A stretch of 64,000 bases of DNA from Pontibacter kalidii (GCF_026278245.1 NZ_CP111079.1:2978501-3042500), one strand, 5' to 3'; shown: positions 1-8,754, counted from the first letter of the stretch. The notes: generated by a model from the letters alone, not told the origin. A program made the numbers and translations.

Positions 1-70
1 CAGAATTTATCATCCCCCACCCCCTTCCATGGGGATGAAGGCACTATCAGGAAGAACACCTGGTTCTGCC

Positions 71-190
71 GCAAGATTGTATCTTGTGGCCAAATTTGGG
101 GCCAGTTTTGAACTGGCGTAAACATTAATAAATCGTGCAAGTTAAAAACTAGCCTCTTTACCACCACAAGTTGAAAACTTGCGGTATATA
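71..190. repeat. Cluster of short palindromes
   Basis: Three small inverted repeats follow one another here: GCAAGAT/ATCTTGT near 73-89, GCCAGTT/AACTGGC near 102-118, and CAAGTT/AACTTG near 165-180. They resemble the small palindromic units of the large repeat islands described elsewhere in this window (for example the unit around 42852-42870). The stretch is probably the tail of another such island that begins outside the window. No gene is visible before 229. Confidence 0.5.
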
Positions 191-228
191 TACCTGGTTA
201 GTTAACCTACATCCAAATCACTGGTTTT

Positions 229-1461
229 GTGAACAAGAAAAAGATCTTCAACGACCCTGTTTACGGCTTTATCACGGCCCCGACAGAACTTATTTTTGAT
301 ATCATCGAGCATCCGTATTTCCAGCGCCTTCGCCGCGTAAAGCAGCTGGGGCTTACGGAGATGGTATATCCGGGTGCGCTCCATACCCGATTTCATCACG
401 CGTTGGGCGCCATGCACCTGATGGACACGGCGCTTCAGACCCTGCGCAGTAAAAATAACGAAATAAACGATACCGAATACGAGGCCTCGCTTATCGCCAT
501 CCTGCTGCACGACGTGGGGCACGGCCCTTTTTCGCATGCCCTGGAGACGGCTATCTTCAAAAATGTGCATCACGAGCACCTCTCGCTGCACATCATGCAC
601 CTGCTAAACGAGCACTTTGGCGGAAGATTGGCCTTAGCGATCGATATTTTCACAGATAATTACCACAGACGCTTTTTCCACCAGCTTGTATCGAGCCAGC
701 TGGACGTGGATCGTCTTGATTACCTGAACCGCGACAGCTTCTATACGGGCGTTTACGAAGGTAAGATCGGAGCCGACCGTATTATTAAGATGCTGGATGT
801 GGCTAACGACAAGCTGGTGGTGGAGGAAAAGGCCATCTATAGCATCGAGAACTTCCTGGTGAGCCGCCGCCTGATGTACTGGCAGGTGTACCTGCACAAG
901 ACCGTGATCAGTGCCGAGAATATGGTGCTGCGCGTGGTGCAGCGGGCCAGGGAGCTGATGCAGCGTGGCGTGGATGTGCCGGCAAGTCCCTGCCTCCGCT
1001 TCTTTCTCTCTTCTGACCTGACGATGGATGACTTTAAGCGCGACAAAAGTATATTGAGCCGCTTCGTTTCCCTCGACGACCACGACATCTGGAGCGGTAT
1101 AAAGGAGTGGGCTATGCACCCGGACTTTATACTTTCATACCTGGCCCAAAGTATACTGAGCCGCAAGCTTTTTAAAGTGTTCATCTCTGCCAAACCCATA
1201 GATCCGGACATGATGCTGGGTATAAAGGAGCTGGTGCAGGAGAAATATAACCTGGAGGAAGAGGAGGTAAAATACCTCATGATCTCAGGCAAGATTGGCA
1301 ACAACGCCTATGACGTGGAGGGCCAGACGATCGATATGCTCACCAAATCGGGCTATGTGGTAGACGTAGCCGAGGCCTCTGACCTGCCTAACATTCGCGC
1401 CCTGAGCTATAAGGTAGAGAAGCATTTTGTCTGTTATCCTAAGGAAGTGGCGCATTTGTAG
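229..1461 (+). CDS. HD-domain phosphohydrolase (dNTPase-like)
   Basis: A 410-residue HD-superfamily metal-dependent phosphohydrolase of the Bacteroidota type related to dGTPase/SAMHD1-like proteins; such enzymes hydrolyse (deoxy)nucleotides, but the substrate here is not known. The metal-binding residues are visible: His52 (LHTRFHHALG) and the HD doublet at 94-95 (LLHDVGHGPFSH), followed by DVDRLDYLNRD near residue 160, typical of the family. The start is a GTG at 229; no ATG lies in frame before residue 45, and the N-terminal sequence NKKKIFNDPVYGFI is characteristic of the family, so GTG is preferred. The gene stands alone: palindromes lie upstream and a long non-coding repeat island follows. 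AAGTATA-type heptamers occur inside it at about 1047, 1128 and 1147. Confidence 0.85.
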   Translation: MNKKKIFNDPVYGFITAPTELIFDIIEHPYFQRLRRVKQLGLTEMVYPGALHTRFHHALGAMHLMDTALQTLRSKNNEINDTEYEASLIAILLHDVGHGPFSHALETAIFKNVHHEHLSLHIMHLLNEHFGGRLALAIDIFTDNYHRRFFHQLVSSQLDVDRLDYLNRDSFYTGVYEGKIGADRIIKMLDVANDKLVVEEKAIYSIENFLVSRRLMYWQVYLHKTVISAENMVLRVVQRARELMQRGVDVPASPCLRFFLSSDLTMDDFKRDKSILSRFVSLDDHDIWSGIKEWAMHPDFILSYLAQSILSRKLFKVFISAKPIDPDMMLGIKELVQEKYNLEEEEVKYLMISGKIGNNAYDVEGQTIDMLTKSGYVVDVAEASDLPNIRALSYKVEKHFVCYPKEVAHL

Positions 1462-1550
1462 TGACACATTAGTTCCAACCGCCCCAGCCTTTCAGAAACT
1501 GTGTATTCTAAGCACCTCGCGGTGTCCGGAGGTCCCGCGAGTATCTGGCT

Positions 1551-2215
1551 GCTATACCGGGTCCAACCACCCCTACCCCTCCCCCGGAACAAGTCCGGGA
1601 TCCAAGACTTGTCTAAGGAGGGGAGCCTGTCATTACTGCTGCTAAAGTATAGGTTTCATAGTTGCTGCCGTTGCGCGGACAAGTCACGACCTGTCCCTAC
1701 AAGTATGAAACCGCTCCTCCCGAGAGGAATTGTCACCCCACCCAACCCTCCCCTAAGAACAGGGGAGGGAGTTTGGTTCCTATTGTATAGCCGTGGCTAT
1801 CGAATGATTCCCAGTCCTTGGGTTGAGCGCCTTGTGAGATCCGGTGCCCTGAAAGGGCAGCGCCTTGGCGCAGGAGGGAACACAGCGCGATGCCCGAAGA
1901 CGAGCCCTCTCGGGCTTGAGAGCAGAAAGCCAGAAATGAAACAAGTTGGTTGTAAAGCCGTGGATGAACGGCAGCTAAAAAGGATAGCTTGGTTCAAGTT
2001 AAGACAAGCAGAGGCTAGAGGTAGGCACAAGCGGACGCCTGCGCCAGAGAAGTTTAAAACAAGGCTTTTCAAGCCAGTCGGGTTACAAACTCGACATCAT
2101 AGCAGGGCACGGGTTGCAAACCCGCGCCAGCGAAAGGTGCGAGTGAAGGATGGAAGTATAGCTGAAGTGTAAAAGTATAGCTCAAGTATAAAGTATAGCC
2201 AAAGCAAGTGTGGCT
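1551..2215 (+). repeat. Mosaic repeat island, copy A
   Basis: First of four colinear copies of a non-coding mosaic repeat (others at 6900-7655 inverted, 42096-42905 and 58580-59335). Shared modules in order: a C-rich/G-rich hairpin block; an imperfect palindrome of GGACAGGTCGCGACCTGTCC type at 1677-1696; CTCCCCTAAGAACAGGGGAG at about 1750; CAGTCCTTGGGTTGAGCGCC at 1812-1831; ACGAGCCCTCTCGGGCTT at 1900-1917; a GTTGTAAAGCCGTGGAT block at about 1948; and GGGTTGCAAACCCGCGCC near 2111. Several AAGTATA units follow. Open frames through this stretch have low-complexity, arginine/proline-rich translations, are not conserved in frame between copies and are judged spurious. The structure resembles REP/BIME-type elements mobilised in trans, but no transposase lies in the window. 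Confidence 0.8.
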
Positions 2216-2563
2216 TAATAAGTCAGTCGAGTCACAGATTCAACATCATTGGGTAGACACTTATCTGGAGACTTACGCCAAGAAACAGGCAAGGGGATTG
2301 CAGTGGCACAGGCACAGGCCAGAGAGGGGCAGTAAAGCCGTGGATAAACAGCAAGCAGCCAGAAAAAACTAAATCACAGCTCCCATACTCCCAGAAATTC
2401 ACTTATTACCTCTCCCGGAACATGATTCCTAAACTCTTGAATCATAAGGAAACACAAAACAAACCTCTCATACTTGTGTTCTACTCTTAGGCATTAAAAG
2501 AAAGGATAGTACCTCCCTCACAAAGTATAAGCAGGAAGCAGCATACGAAGGCGGGATTTTTTG
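2216..2563. other. Non-coding stretch before lpxD
   Basis: About 350 bases between repeat island A and the lpxD promoter. I see no credible coding frame. It holds degenerate repeat-like text (a GTAAAGCCGTGGAT module recurs near 2334) and one AAGTATA at about 2523. It is probably decayed repeat material. Confidence 0.5.
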
Positions 2564-2590
2564 TTAAGTTTGCACCCCCAAAGCACTGGC
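2564..2590 (+). promoter_or_regulatory. lpxD promoter -7 element and leader motif
   Basis: TAAGTTTG at 2565-2572 matches the Bacteroidota -7 consensus TAnnTTTG exactly and lies 48 bases before the lpxD ATG. No clear -33 TTG sits at the usual distance. The stretch TTAAGTTTGCA, six variable bases and AAGCACTG (2581-2588) recurs with the same spacing before lpxC-fabZ (3912-3938), 22 of 27 positions being identical. Confidence 0.55.
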
Positions 2591-2620
2591 GTTTTTGAGT
2601 TTTTGCTCTAATTTTACAAC

Positions 2621-3643
2621 ATGGAATTTACTGTTCAACAGATAGCTGACCTGCTGCAGGGCAAGGTAGAGGGAGATAGCTCTGTCAAGGTCAGCACCTT
2701 AGCCAAAATCGAGGAAGCTCAGGCGGGCGCCCTCGCTTTTCTTTCCAATCCGAAGTACGAGTCCTATTTATATAGTACCAGTGCCAGCGTTGTCATCGTT
2801 TCCGAGTCGTTGGAGCTTAAGAAGGCAACCGGCGCCACCCTTATCCGGGTGGCAGACCCCTATTCCAGTTTCTCCACCTTGCTGCACTACTACCAGACGG
2901 CACTGCTAGCCTCAAAAGTTGGCGTGGAAGAGCCTTGTTTTATGGGGCAGGGCAGCCAGATCGGCGAAAACCATTACCGCGGCGCCTTCTCCTACATTGG
3001 AAACAACTGTAAAATCGGCAGCAACGTGCGCATTTTCCCGCAGGCCTATATCGGGGATAATGTGCAGATCGGCGATAATACCACCATTTTTGCCGGTGTG
3101 AAGCTATATGCCAACACCGTGGTGGGCAGCAACTGCACCATCCACTCCGGCGCTGTGATCGGCAGCGACGGCTTCGGCTGGGCACCGCAGCCGGACGGCA
3201 CTTACAAAGCAGTGCCTCAGATAGGCAACGTTGTGTTGGAGGATGATATCTCCATCGGAGCTAACACTGCCATTGATTGCGCCACCATGGGCGCTACCAT
3301 CATCCGTAAAGGCTCTAAAATCGACAACCTGGTGCAGATCGCGCATAACGTAGAGGTAGGTACTGATACCGTGATCGCCTCCCAAACCGGCATATCCGGC
3401 TCTACCAAGATAGGCAACAACTGCGTGATAGCAGGCCAGGTGGGCGTGGTGGGCCATATTACCATCGCCAATAAAACCACGATCGGCGCCCAATCCGGTG
3501 TTTCTAAGTCGGTAAAGGAAGAAGGGCTGATCATACAGGGCTCCCCTGCCTTCGATTACAAGCAGAACCTGCGCGCCATGACCGTGTTCCGCAAACTGCC
3601 GGAGCTGCAACGCGAACTGGAAATACTAAAGGAGAAAGTATAA
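2621..3643 (+). CDS. lpxD: UDP-3-O-acylglucosamine N-acyltransferase LpxD
   Basis: Third step of lipid A synthesis: transfers a (3-hydroxy)acyl chain from acyl-ACP to the 2-amino group of UDP-3-O-acylglucosamine, in the cytoplasm. At 340 residues it has normal LpxD length. Residues 1-100 form the N-terminal uridine-binding LpxD domain (MEFTVQQIADLLQG); residues about 105-320 are a left-handed beta-helix of hexapeptide repeats; a short helical tail ends in Glu-Lys-Val. The expected catalytic histidine is His242 in IAHNVEVG. The stop codon lies inside an AAAGTATAA copy of the window-wide heptamer. lpxC-fabZ and lpxA follow on the same strand, but 375 bases and a separate promoter-like element lie between, so lpxD may be its own transcript. 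Confidence 0.95.
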   Translation: MEFTVQQIADLLQGKVEGDSSVKVSTLAKIEEAQAGALAFLSNPKYESYLYSTSASVVIVSESLELKKATGATLIRVADPYSSFSTLLHYYQTALLASKVGVEEPCFMGQGSQIGENHYRGAFSYIGNNCKIGSNVRIFPQAYIGDNVQIGDNTTIFAGVKLYANTVVGSNCTIHSGAVIGSDGFGWAPQPDGTYKAVPQIGNVVLEDDISIGANTAIDCATMGATIIRKGSKIDNLVQIAHNVEVGTDTVIASQTGISGSTKIGNNCVIAGQVGVVGHITIANKTTIGAQSGVSKSVKEEGLIIQGSPAFDYKQNLRAMTVFRKLPELQRELEILKEKV

Positions 3644-3679
3644 ACCGGCACACTTAAAGGTATTTTAATTTCTCAGGAA

Positions 3680-3720
3680 TTTCCTTTCCCTGCCCTCTAA
3701 GGGAAGGCAGGGAAAGGATT
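3680..3720. terminator. Hairpin after lpxD
   Basis: A 13-bp perfect stem (TCCTTTCCCTGCC at 3682-3694 with its complement at 3706-3718) lies 38 bases after the lpxD stop. No T-run follows, so it may be an RNA-stabilising hairpin or a repeat unit and not a classical terminator. Confidence 0.45.
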
Positions 3721-3888
3721 CCAGACTTACCCGAACAGCCTCTTAAGAAAGTATAAAATCAACACAAGGACTGGCCTTAACGGCCGTTTGGCTAGAACGC
3801 AACAATAAGCTACTGATCCTCTATTATACCTTGTATGTAGCCCCTGCCCACACGTACGGATACCAAGACGCTACTTTATCTATAAAAA

Positions 3889-3938
3889 TTGGCAATACCC
3901 TATTTTATATCTTAAGTTTGCAGAGCCGAAGCACTGCC
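3889..3938 (+). promoter_or_regulatory. lpxC-fabZ promoter
   Basis: TTG at 3889-3891 and TAAGTTTG at 3913-3920, separated by 21 bases, match the Bacteroidota housekeeping promoter (-33 TTG, -7 TAnnTTTG). The -7 box and the downstream AAGCACTG (3929-3936) are shared with the lpxD leader at the same spacing. The ATG of lpxC-fabZ lies 98 bases after the -7 box, leaving a leader of roughly 90 bases. Sequence inference only. Confidence 0.6.
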
Positions 3939-4018
3939 TGGTAAACGGGTGGCGCATTGTGCGGCAGCGGCGCATCTGCTTACGCATCAGAGGCAATAAC
4001 ACGACTACAAATACGTGA

Positions 4019-5413
4019 ATGAACGATAAACAGCACACCATTAAGGCTCCGGTAACTGTATCGGGCATTGGGTTGCACACCGGCGTGGTTTCGAACATGA
4101 CGTTCCGACCTGCCCCCATCAACCATGGACATAAATTCCAGCGCATCGATTTGCCTGGCAAGCCCACTGTGAACGTTGATGTGGACAATGTGGTGGACCT
4201 CTCCCGTGGAACCACTATTGAGCAGAACGGCGCCCGCGTCAACACCGTGGAACACACCCTGGCGGCGCTCGTTGGCCTGCAGATAGACAACGTACTCATA
4301 GAGCTGGACGGCCCGGAGCCCCCAATCATGGATGGCTCTTCCATTGAGTTTGTAAAAGCGCTGCACGAGGCGGGGCTGCAGGAGCAGAATGCACTACGCA
4401 ACTTCTTCGAGATAACGCAAGGCCTTAGCTATAAGGATGATGCGCGTGGCGTGGAGATCGCCGCCCTGCCGCTGGATGACTACCGCGTCACCGTTATGGT
4501 AGACTATAACTCGCCTGTATTGGGCAGCCAGCACGCCTCCATCACAGACCTGGACCAGTTTGAGAAAGAAATTGCCCCTTGCCGTACCTTCGTGTTCCTG
4601 CACGAGCTGGAGATGCTCTACAAGCAGAACCTGATTAAAGGCGGCGACCTGAACAACGCCATCGTGATCGTGGACCGGGTGGTGCAGGACGAGGAGCTGA
4701 CGCACCTCTCTGAGCTGCTGCAGAAGAAGAAAGTAGAAGTGAAAGAGGAAGGCATTCTGAATAACACAGAACTTCGCTTCAAAAACGAACCGGCCCGCCA
4801 CAAGCTGCTGGACCTGCTCGGCGACCTGGCTCTGATTGGCCGGCCGATAAAGGGGCAGATCCTGGCGGCACGCCCTGGCCATGCCGCCAACATCGCCTTT
4901 GCCAAAAAGGTGAAGAAGATGATCCACGAGGCCACGATCAAGAACGTGCCTACGTACGATCCCAAGAAAAAGCCGGTGATGGACATCAACCAGATAGCAG
5001 CCACCCTGCCTCACCGCTACCCTTTCCTGCTGATCGATAAAATAATTCACCTAGACGAAACGATGGTTATGGGCGTTAAGAACATAACCATGAACGAGCC
5101 ATTCTTCCAGGGCCACTTCCCTGGCAATCCGGTGCTGCCGGGCGTGATCCAGATTGAGGCCATGGCACAAACTGGCGGGATTCTTGTTCTCAACTCCGTG
5201 GAGAACCCGGAGGATTACTGGACTTACTTCCTGGCGATAGACAAGTGCCGGTTTAAGCGCAAGGTTATTCCGGGCGATACGATAATATTTAGATGTGAAC
5301 TGCTGGCTCCTATCAAGCGTGGCATTGCCAAAATGAGCGGCCAGGCCTTTGTAGGCGGGCGACTGGTGATGGAAGCTGAAATGTCGGCAAGTATAGTAAA
5401 GAAAGACGCATGA
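4019..5413 (+). CDS. lpxC-fabZ: Bifunctional LpxC deacetylase / FabZ dehydratase
   Basis: A fusion of two cytoplasmic enzymes. Residues 1 to about 310 are LpxC, the zinc deacetylase that commits UDP-3-O-acyl-GlcNAc to lipid A; the zinc site shows His79 (VEHTLAAL) and His261/Asp265 (HKLLDLLGDL). Residues about 320-464 are FabZ, the hot-dog-fold 3-hydroxyacyl-ACP dehydratase; His366 (GHFPGNPVLPG) and Glu380 (IEAMAQ) form its active-site pair. Fused LpxC-FabZ is known across Bacteroidota, so it is expected. The pairing is logical: FabZ and the lipid A acyltransferases draw on the same hydroxyacyl-ACP pool. The stop overlaps the lpxA start (ATGA at 5410-5413), indicating translational coupling. 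Confidence 0.96.
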   Translation: MNDKQHTIKAPVTVSGIGLHTGVVSNMTFRPAPINHGHKFQRIDLPGKPTVNVDVDNVVDLSRGTTIEQNGARVNTVEHTLAALVGLQIDNVLIELDGPEPPIMDGSSIEFVKALHEAGLQEQNALRNFFEITQGLSYKDDARGVEIAALPLDDYRVTVMVDYNSPVLGSQHASITDLDQFEKEIAPCRTFVFLHELEMLYKQNLIKGGDLNNAIVIVDRVVQDEELTHLSELLQKKKVEVKEEGILNNTELRFKNEPARHKLLDLLGDLALIGRPIKGQILAARPGHAANIAFAKKVKKMIHEATIKNVPTYDPKKKPVMDINQIAATLPHRYPFLLIDKIIHLDETMVMGVKNITMNEPFFQGHFPGNPVLPGVIQIEAMAQTGGILVLNSVENPEDYWTYFLAIDKCRFKRKVIPGDTIIFRCELLAPIKRGIAKMSGQAFVGGRLVMEAEMSASIVKKDA

Positions 5414-6201
5414 ACCAGCCATTAGCATACGTACACCCAGAAGCCAAGATTGCGCATAACGTTGTTATTGAGCCGTTTGTAACAATCCACAAGAACGTGG
5501 AGATCGGCGAGGGAACCTGGATCGGATCCAACGCCGTGATCATGGAAGGAGCCCGCATCGGCAAGAACTGTAAGATTTTCCCGGGGGCCGTGGTATCCTC
5601 CATCCCGCAGGACCTTAAGTTTGCCGGCGAGGTAACTACCACCCACATCGGGGACAACACTGTTATCCGCGAGTACGTGACTGTGAGCCGCGGCACTATC
5701 GACAAGATGAAAACCGTTATCGGCAAGAACTGCCTGGTGATGGCCTACGCCCACGTGGCCCACGATTGTTTGATTGGGGATAACTGCATTATCGGTAATT
5801 CGGTGCAGATTGCCGGCCATGTGGAGGTGAATGACTACGCCATCATTAGCGCCGCTACGCTGGTGCACCAGTTCGCCAAGATCGGGGCCCACTCCTTTGT
5901 ATCCGGTGGTTCACTGGTGCTCAAGGACGTACCTCCGTTCGTGAAGGCTGCCCGTGAACCCCTCTCCTACGCTGGCATCAACTCCATCGGCATGCGCCGC
6001 AGGGGCTACGTGAGCGAGCAGATAAATGAGATACAGCACGTGTACCGTATCCTGTTCATGAACGGCCTGAACAACAGTCAGGCCCTGGATAAGATCGAGG
6101 TGGAACTCTCCCCAAGCAAGGAGCGCGACGAGATCATCAATTTTGTGCGCAACTCCGGCCGCGGTATCATTAAAGGCTATTTCGCAAAAGATGCAAGTTA
6201 A
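5410..6201 (+). CDS. lpxA: UDP-N-acetylglucosamine acyltransferase LpxA
   Basis: First step of lipid A synthesis: acylates the 3-OH of UDP-GlcNAc from 3-hydroxyacyl-ACP. Its 263 residues match the family length. Residues about 5-190 are a left-handed beta-helix of hexapeptide repeats, with the active-site region AYAHVAHDCLIG near residues 115-126; the C-terminal third is the helical domain (YVSEQINEIQHVYRILF). Its ATG overlaps the stop of lpxC-fabZ by four bases, and its own 3' end overlaps the following ABC ATPase start by 11 bases, so the three genes form one coupled operon. Confidence 0.96.
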   Translation: MNQPLAYVHPEAKIAHNVVIEPFVTIHKNVEIGEGTWIGSNAVIMEGARIGKNCKIFPGAVVSSIPQDLKFAGEVTTTHIGDNTVIREYVTVSRGTIDKMKTVIGKNCLVMAYAHVAHDCLIGDNCIIGNSVQIAGHVEVNDYAIISAATLVHQFAKIGAHSFVSGGSLVLKDVPPFVKAAREPLSYAGINSIGMRRRGYVSEQINEIQHVYRILFMNGLNNSQALDKIEVELSPSKERDEIINFVRNSGRGIIKGYFAKDAS

Positions 6202-6826
6202 CCTAACAGGCTTAGGTAAACGCTACAACTACGAGTGGATTTTCCGGAAACTGACTTATACGTTTGATTCAGGAACCTCTTATGCCATCCTAGGGCATAA
6301 CGGGTCCGGTAAATCCACTCTTCTTACGATTATGGCCGGGCATAACCTGGCAAGCGAGGGGCATCTGGCCTATACATCCGGCGGCAGAAGCATCCCGCAG
6401 GACGAAGTATACCGCCAGCTCACCCTCACGGCCCCCTACCTGGAGCTGGTGGAGGAGTTTACCCTCCTGGAGATGCTGGACTTCCATACCCGCTTCAAAC
6501 CGCTTCGCCACAAGCTCACGAACGCAGCGCTTATTGACCGCATGGGTCTGCAGCGCTCCAGGAATAAGTTTGTGAAGGACTTCTCGTCGGGCATGAAGCA
6601 GCGCCTGAAACTGGGGCTGGCCATCTACTCCAACAGCTCTCTCTTGCTTTTAGATGAGCCTACCACCAACCTTGACCAGGAGGGCGTGGCCTGGTACCAG
6701 GAGCACGTGGCCCAGAACAAGGAAGGTCGCCTGATCATTGTCGGCTCCAACATACAGCACGAGTATAGCTTCTGCGATCAGCAGCTGCGCATATCAGACT
6801 ATCACGTGGTGCCGAGGGCTCGTTGA
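6191..6826 (+). CDS. ABC transporter ATP-binding protein
   Basis: A 211-residue single nucleotide-binding domain: Walker A GHNGSGKST near residue 37, signature FSSGMKQR near 133, Walker B LLLLDEP near 153. I start it at the ATG at 6191, inside the end of lpxA; the frame stays open further upstream, but an earlier start would add 16 residues with no family resemblance. No membrane partner lies beside it. A stand-alone ABC ATPase following lpxA is, to my knowledge, a common arrangement in Bacteroidota, but its substrate is not established; a role in lipid or envelope traffic is only suggested by the operon. Repeat island B follows the stop. Confidence 0.85.
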   Translation: MQVNLTGLGKRYNYEWIFRKLTYTFDSGTSYAILGHNGSGKSTLLTIMAGHNLASEGHLAYTSGGRSIPQDEVYRQLTLTAPYLELVEEFTLLEMLDFHTRFKPLRHKLTNAALIDRMGLQRSRNKFVKDFSSGMKQRLKLGLAIYSNSSLLLLDEPTTNLDQEGVAWYQEHVAQNKEGRLIIVGSNIQHEYSFCDQQLRISDYHVVPRAR

Positions 6827-6899
6827 TCGTTGTTCGTTATTCGCAGTCTGATTTATACTTAAGCTATACTTTTAGCCTTATCTGCCGCAAGTCTTCAGC

Positions 6900-7655
6900 T
6901 TTGTACCCTGCAATGGTGTTGGGTTTGCTACCAGCCGGTTACCAGAGCCATACGTTTATACTTGCTGCTATACTTTATACATCGCTGCTATCCTTCTATC
7001 GCTGGCGCGGGTTTGCAACCCGTGTCCTGCTATGATGTCGGGTTTGTAACCCGACAGGCCTGATAAGCCATACTTATACCTGGGCTATACCTTATACTTT
7101 ACTGGCGCAAGCGTCCGCTTGTGCCTTTGCTGCTGCTAGCTGCAACTGGAACCAAGCTATCCTTTCTAGCTCCCGCTGATCCTCTAGTTCCTACAAACCT
7201 ACCGTTGCATTTCCTGCAGTGGTGCTCTCCAGCCCGAGAGGGCTCGTCTTCCCGCATCGCGCTGTGTTCCCTCCTTGCCTCGCTCTCGCTCGGCATGCCC
7301 TTTCAGGGCACCGGATCTCACAAGGCGCTCAACCCAAGGACTGGGAATCATTCGATAGCCACTTCCCTTGCTGTCATCTCGACCCACGGGAGAGATCTCA
7401 TTAGAATTCCCGATAGATCTCTCACAGCTACGCTGGCTCTCTTCGGCTCCCGCCTCAAGAGTACTCGAGATGATAGAGAGTGTGGCAAGTATAATTCCCC
7501 TCCTCGGAGGGGCTAGGGGTGGGTTGATACTTGTAGGGACAAGTCGCGACCTGTCCGCTTTCGGCAGCAACTATGAAACTTATACTTCAGCAGGAGCAGT
7601 CGCAGAACTCCCCTCCTTGGATAAGGAGGGGCAGGGGTGGTTGGAACCGGTATCA
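6900..7655 (-). repeat. Mosaic repeat island, copy B (inverted)
   Basis: Same module series as copy A but on the opposite strand: GGGTTTGCAACCCG palindrome at about 7010-7024, AGCCCGAGAGGGCTCGT at 7231-7247, the CCGGATCTCACAAGGCGCTC block at 7311-7330, a nested TCATCTCGA...CTCGAGATGA inverted repeat at about 7373-7473, and GGACAAGTCGCGACCTGTCC at 7537-7556. The end, reverse-complemented, matches the start of copy A (CCAACCACCCCT). Copies of TATACTT are frequent. Frames of 60-130 codons exist on both strands but show repeat-derived translations. The whole gap between the ABC ATPase and yebC (6827-7942) contains no credible gene. Confidence 0.8.
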
Positions 7656-7913
7656 GAAAACTCCCGCCCCTGTTTTTAGGGAGGGGCCGGGGAATGGTGA
7701 AAGCTCTTCTATCAGTAGGTTTGGCTTAACCGAAACTTGAATTTTATACTTGCCAGGCACGCTGCCATACTTTCGGAGGTTTCAAAATCTACTTTCCTGC
7801 GCAGGCAAACGTGATGCAGTGCTGAGTACTCGCCGCCATAGTAGGAATATCAAACTCCAGCGAAAAACTAATAACCAATAGCTAAAAAACTACCATTTTA
7901 CACGGAAGCTGGT

Positions 7914-7921
7914 TAAATTTG
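7914..7921 (+). promoter_or_regulatory. Promoter -7 element of the YebC-family gene
   Basis: TAAATTTG matches TAnnTTTG exactly, 21 bases before the ATG at 7943, implying a very short leader. No good -33 TTG is visible. Confidence 0.45.
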
Positions 7922-7942
7922 TAACCACACAAAACGCACACA

Positions 7943-8650
7943 ATGGGACGCGCATTTGAATTCAGAAAAGCCCGTAAGTTTAAACGCTGGGATAAAATGT
8001 CGAAGGCCTTTACGCGCCTCGGCAAAGAAATAGTGATGGCCGTGAAGGAAAGCGGCCCTAACCCTGATACCAACTCCCGCCTCAGAACGGCTATCCAAAA
8101 CGCCAAAGGGGTGAACATGCCCAAAGACCGCATTGAGGCGGCAATTAAGCGTGCTTCCTCTAAAGAGGAGAAGGATTACGAGGAGATAGTATACGAGGGC
8201 TACGCGCCGCACGGCATCGCCGTAGTGGTGGAGTGCGCCACCGATAACCTGAACCGGACCGTGGCCAACGTTCGTATGCACTTCTCGAAGGGCGGCGGCT
8301 CGCTGGGCAAAACAGGATCCCTGGACTTCATGTTCGACCGCAAGGGCATTTTCAAGATCTCCTCTGAAGGGGCTGAACTGGAGGAGCTGGAACTGGAGCT
8401 GATCGACTTCGGCGCGGAGGACATTTACGAGCACGAAGGCGAGATCATCATCGAAACGCCTTTCACCGAGTTTGGCAACATGCAGCGAGGCCTGGAGGAG
8501 AAGGGACTCAACGTGATAAGCGCCGAGGTCCAACGCATCCCGACTACCCGTACCGAGCTAACTGAGGAGCAGGAGGAAGAGGTGCTCAGCTTGATAGAGC
8601 GCTTTGAGGAAGACGACGACGTGCAGGCCGTATACCACAACATGGCGTAG
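7943..8650 (+). CDS. YebC/PmpR family protein
   Basis: Cytoplasmic YebC family (Pfam Transcrip_reg), 235 residues. Typical N-terminus MGRAFEFRKARKFKRWDKMSK, then the conserved PNPDTNSRLRTAIQNAKGVN and MPKDRIEAAIKRA near residues 40-72, and the IVYEGYAPHG motif near 83. Members have been described as DNA-binding regulators (YebC/PmpR) and more recently as ribosome-associated factors helping translation of proline-rich stretches; which applies here cannot be told. Stop followed by a hairpin with a T-run. Confidence 0.9.
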   Translation: MGRAFEFRKARKFKRWDKMSKAFTRLGKEIVMAVKESGPNPDTNSRLRTAIQNAKGVNMPKDRIEAAIKRASSKEEKDYEEIVYEGYAPHGIAVVVECATDNLNRTVANVRMHFSKGGGSLGKTGSLDFMFDRKGIFKISSEGAELEELELELIDFGAEDIYEHEGEIIIETPFTEFGNMQRGLEEKGLNVISAEVQRIPTTRTELTEEQEEEVLSLIERFEEDDDVQAVYHNMA

Positions 8651-8675
8651 AACCGAATAAATGCATATATCAGAT

Positions 8676-8712
8676 GGCTGCCTTGGGTATTCCTGGGCGG
8701 CCGTTTTTTTTT
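8676..8712 (+). terminator. Terminator after the YebC-family gene
   Basis: GGCTGCC at 8676-8682 pairs with GGCGGCC at 8696-8702 (one G-U), followed directly by a run of nine T. A good rho-independent terminator 25 bases after the stop. Confidence 0.7.
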
Positions 8713-8754
8713 GAATCCACGTAACCACACATAGTTAACACAAAACCAACCCAT

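Noticed and set aside
1501..2172. Open frame of 223 codons in repeat island A
   Set aside because: Translation is rich in Arg/Pro/Ser and mirrors the palindromic modules; copies B, C and D do not keep the frame, and no start context or domain is visible.
6823..7035. Frame of 70 codons after the ABC ATPase
   Set aside because: Overlaps repeat island B and repeats TATACTT-derived Ile-Leu-Tyr residues; not a gene.
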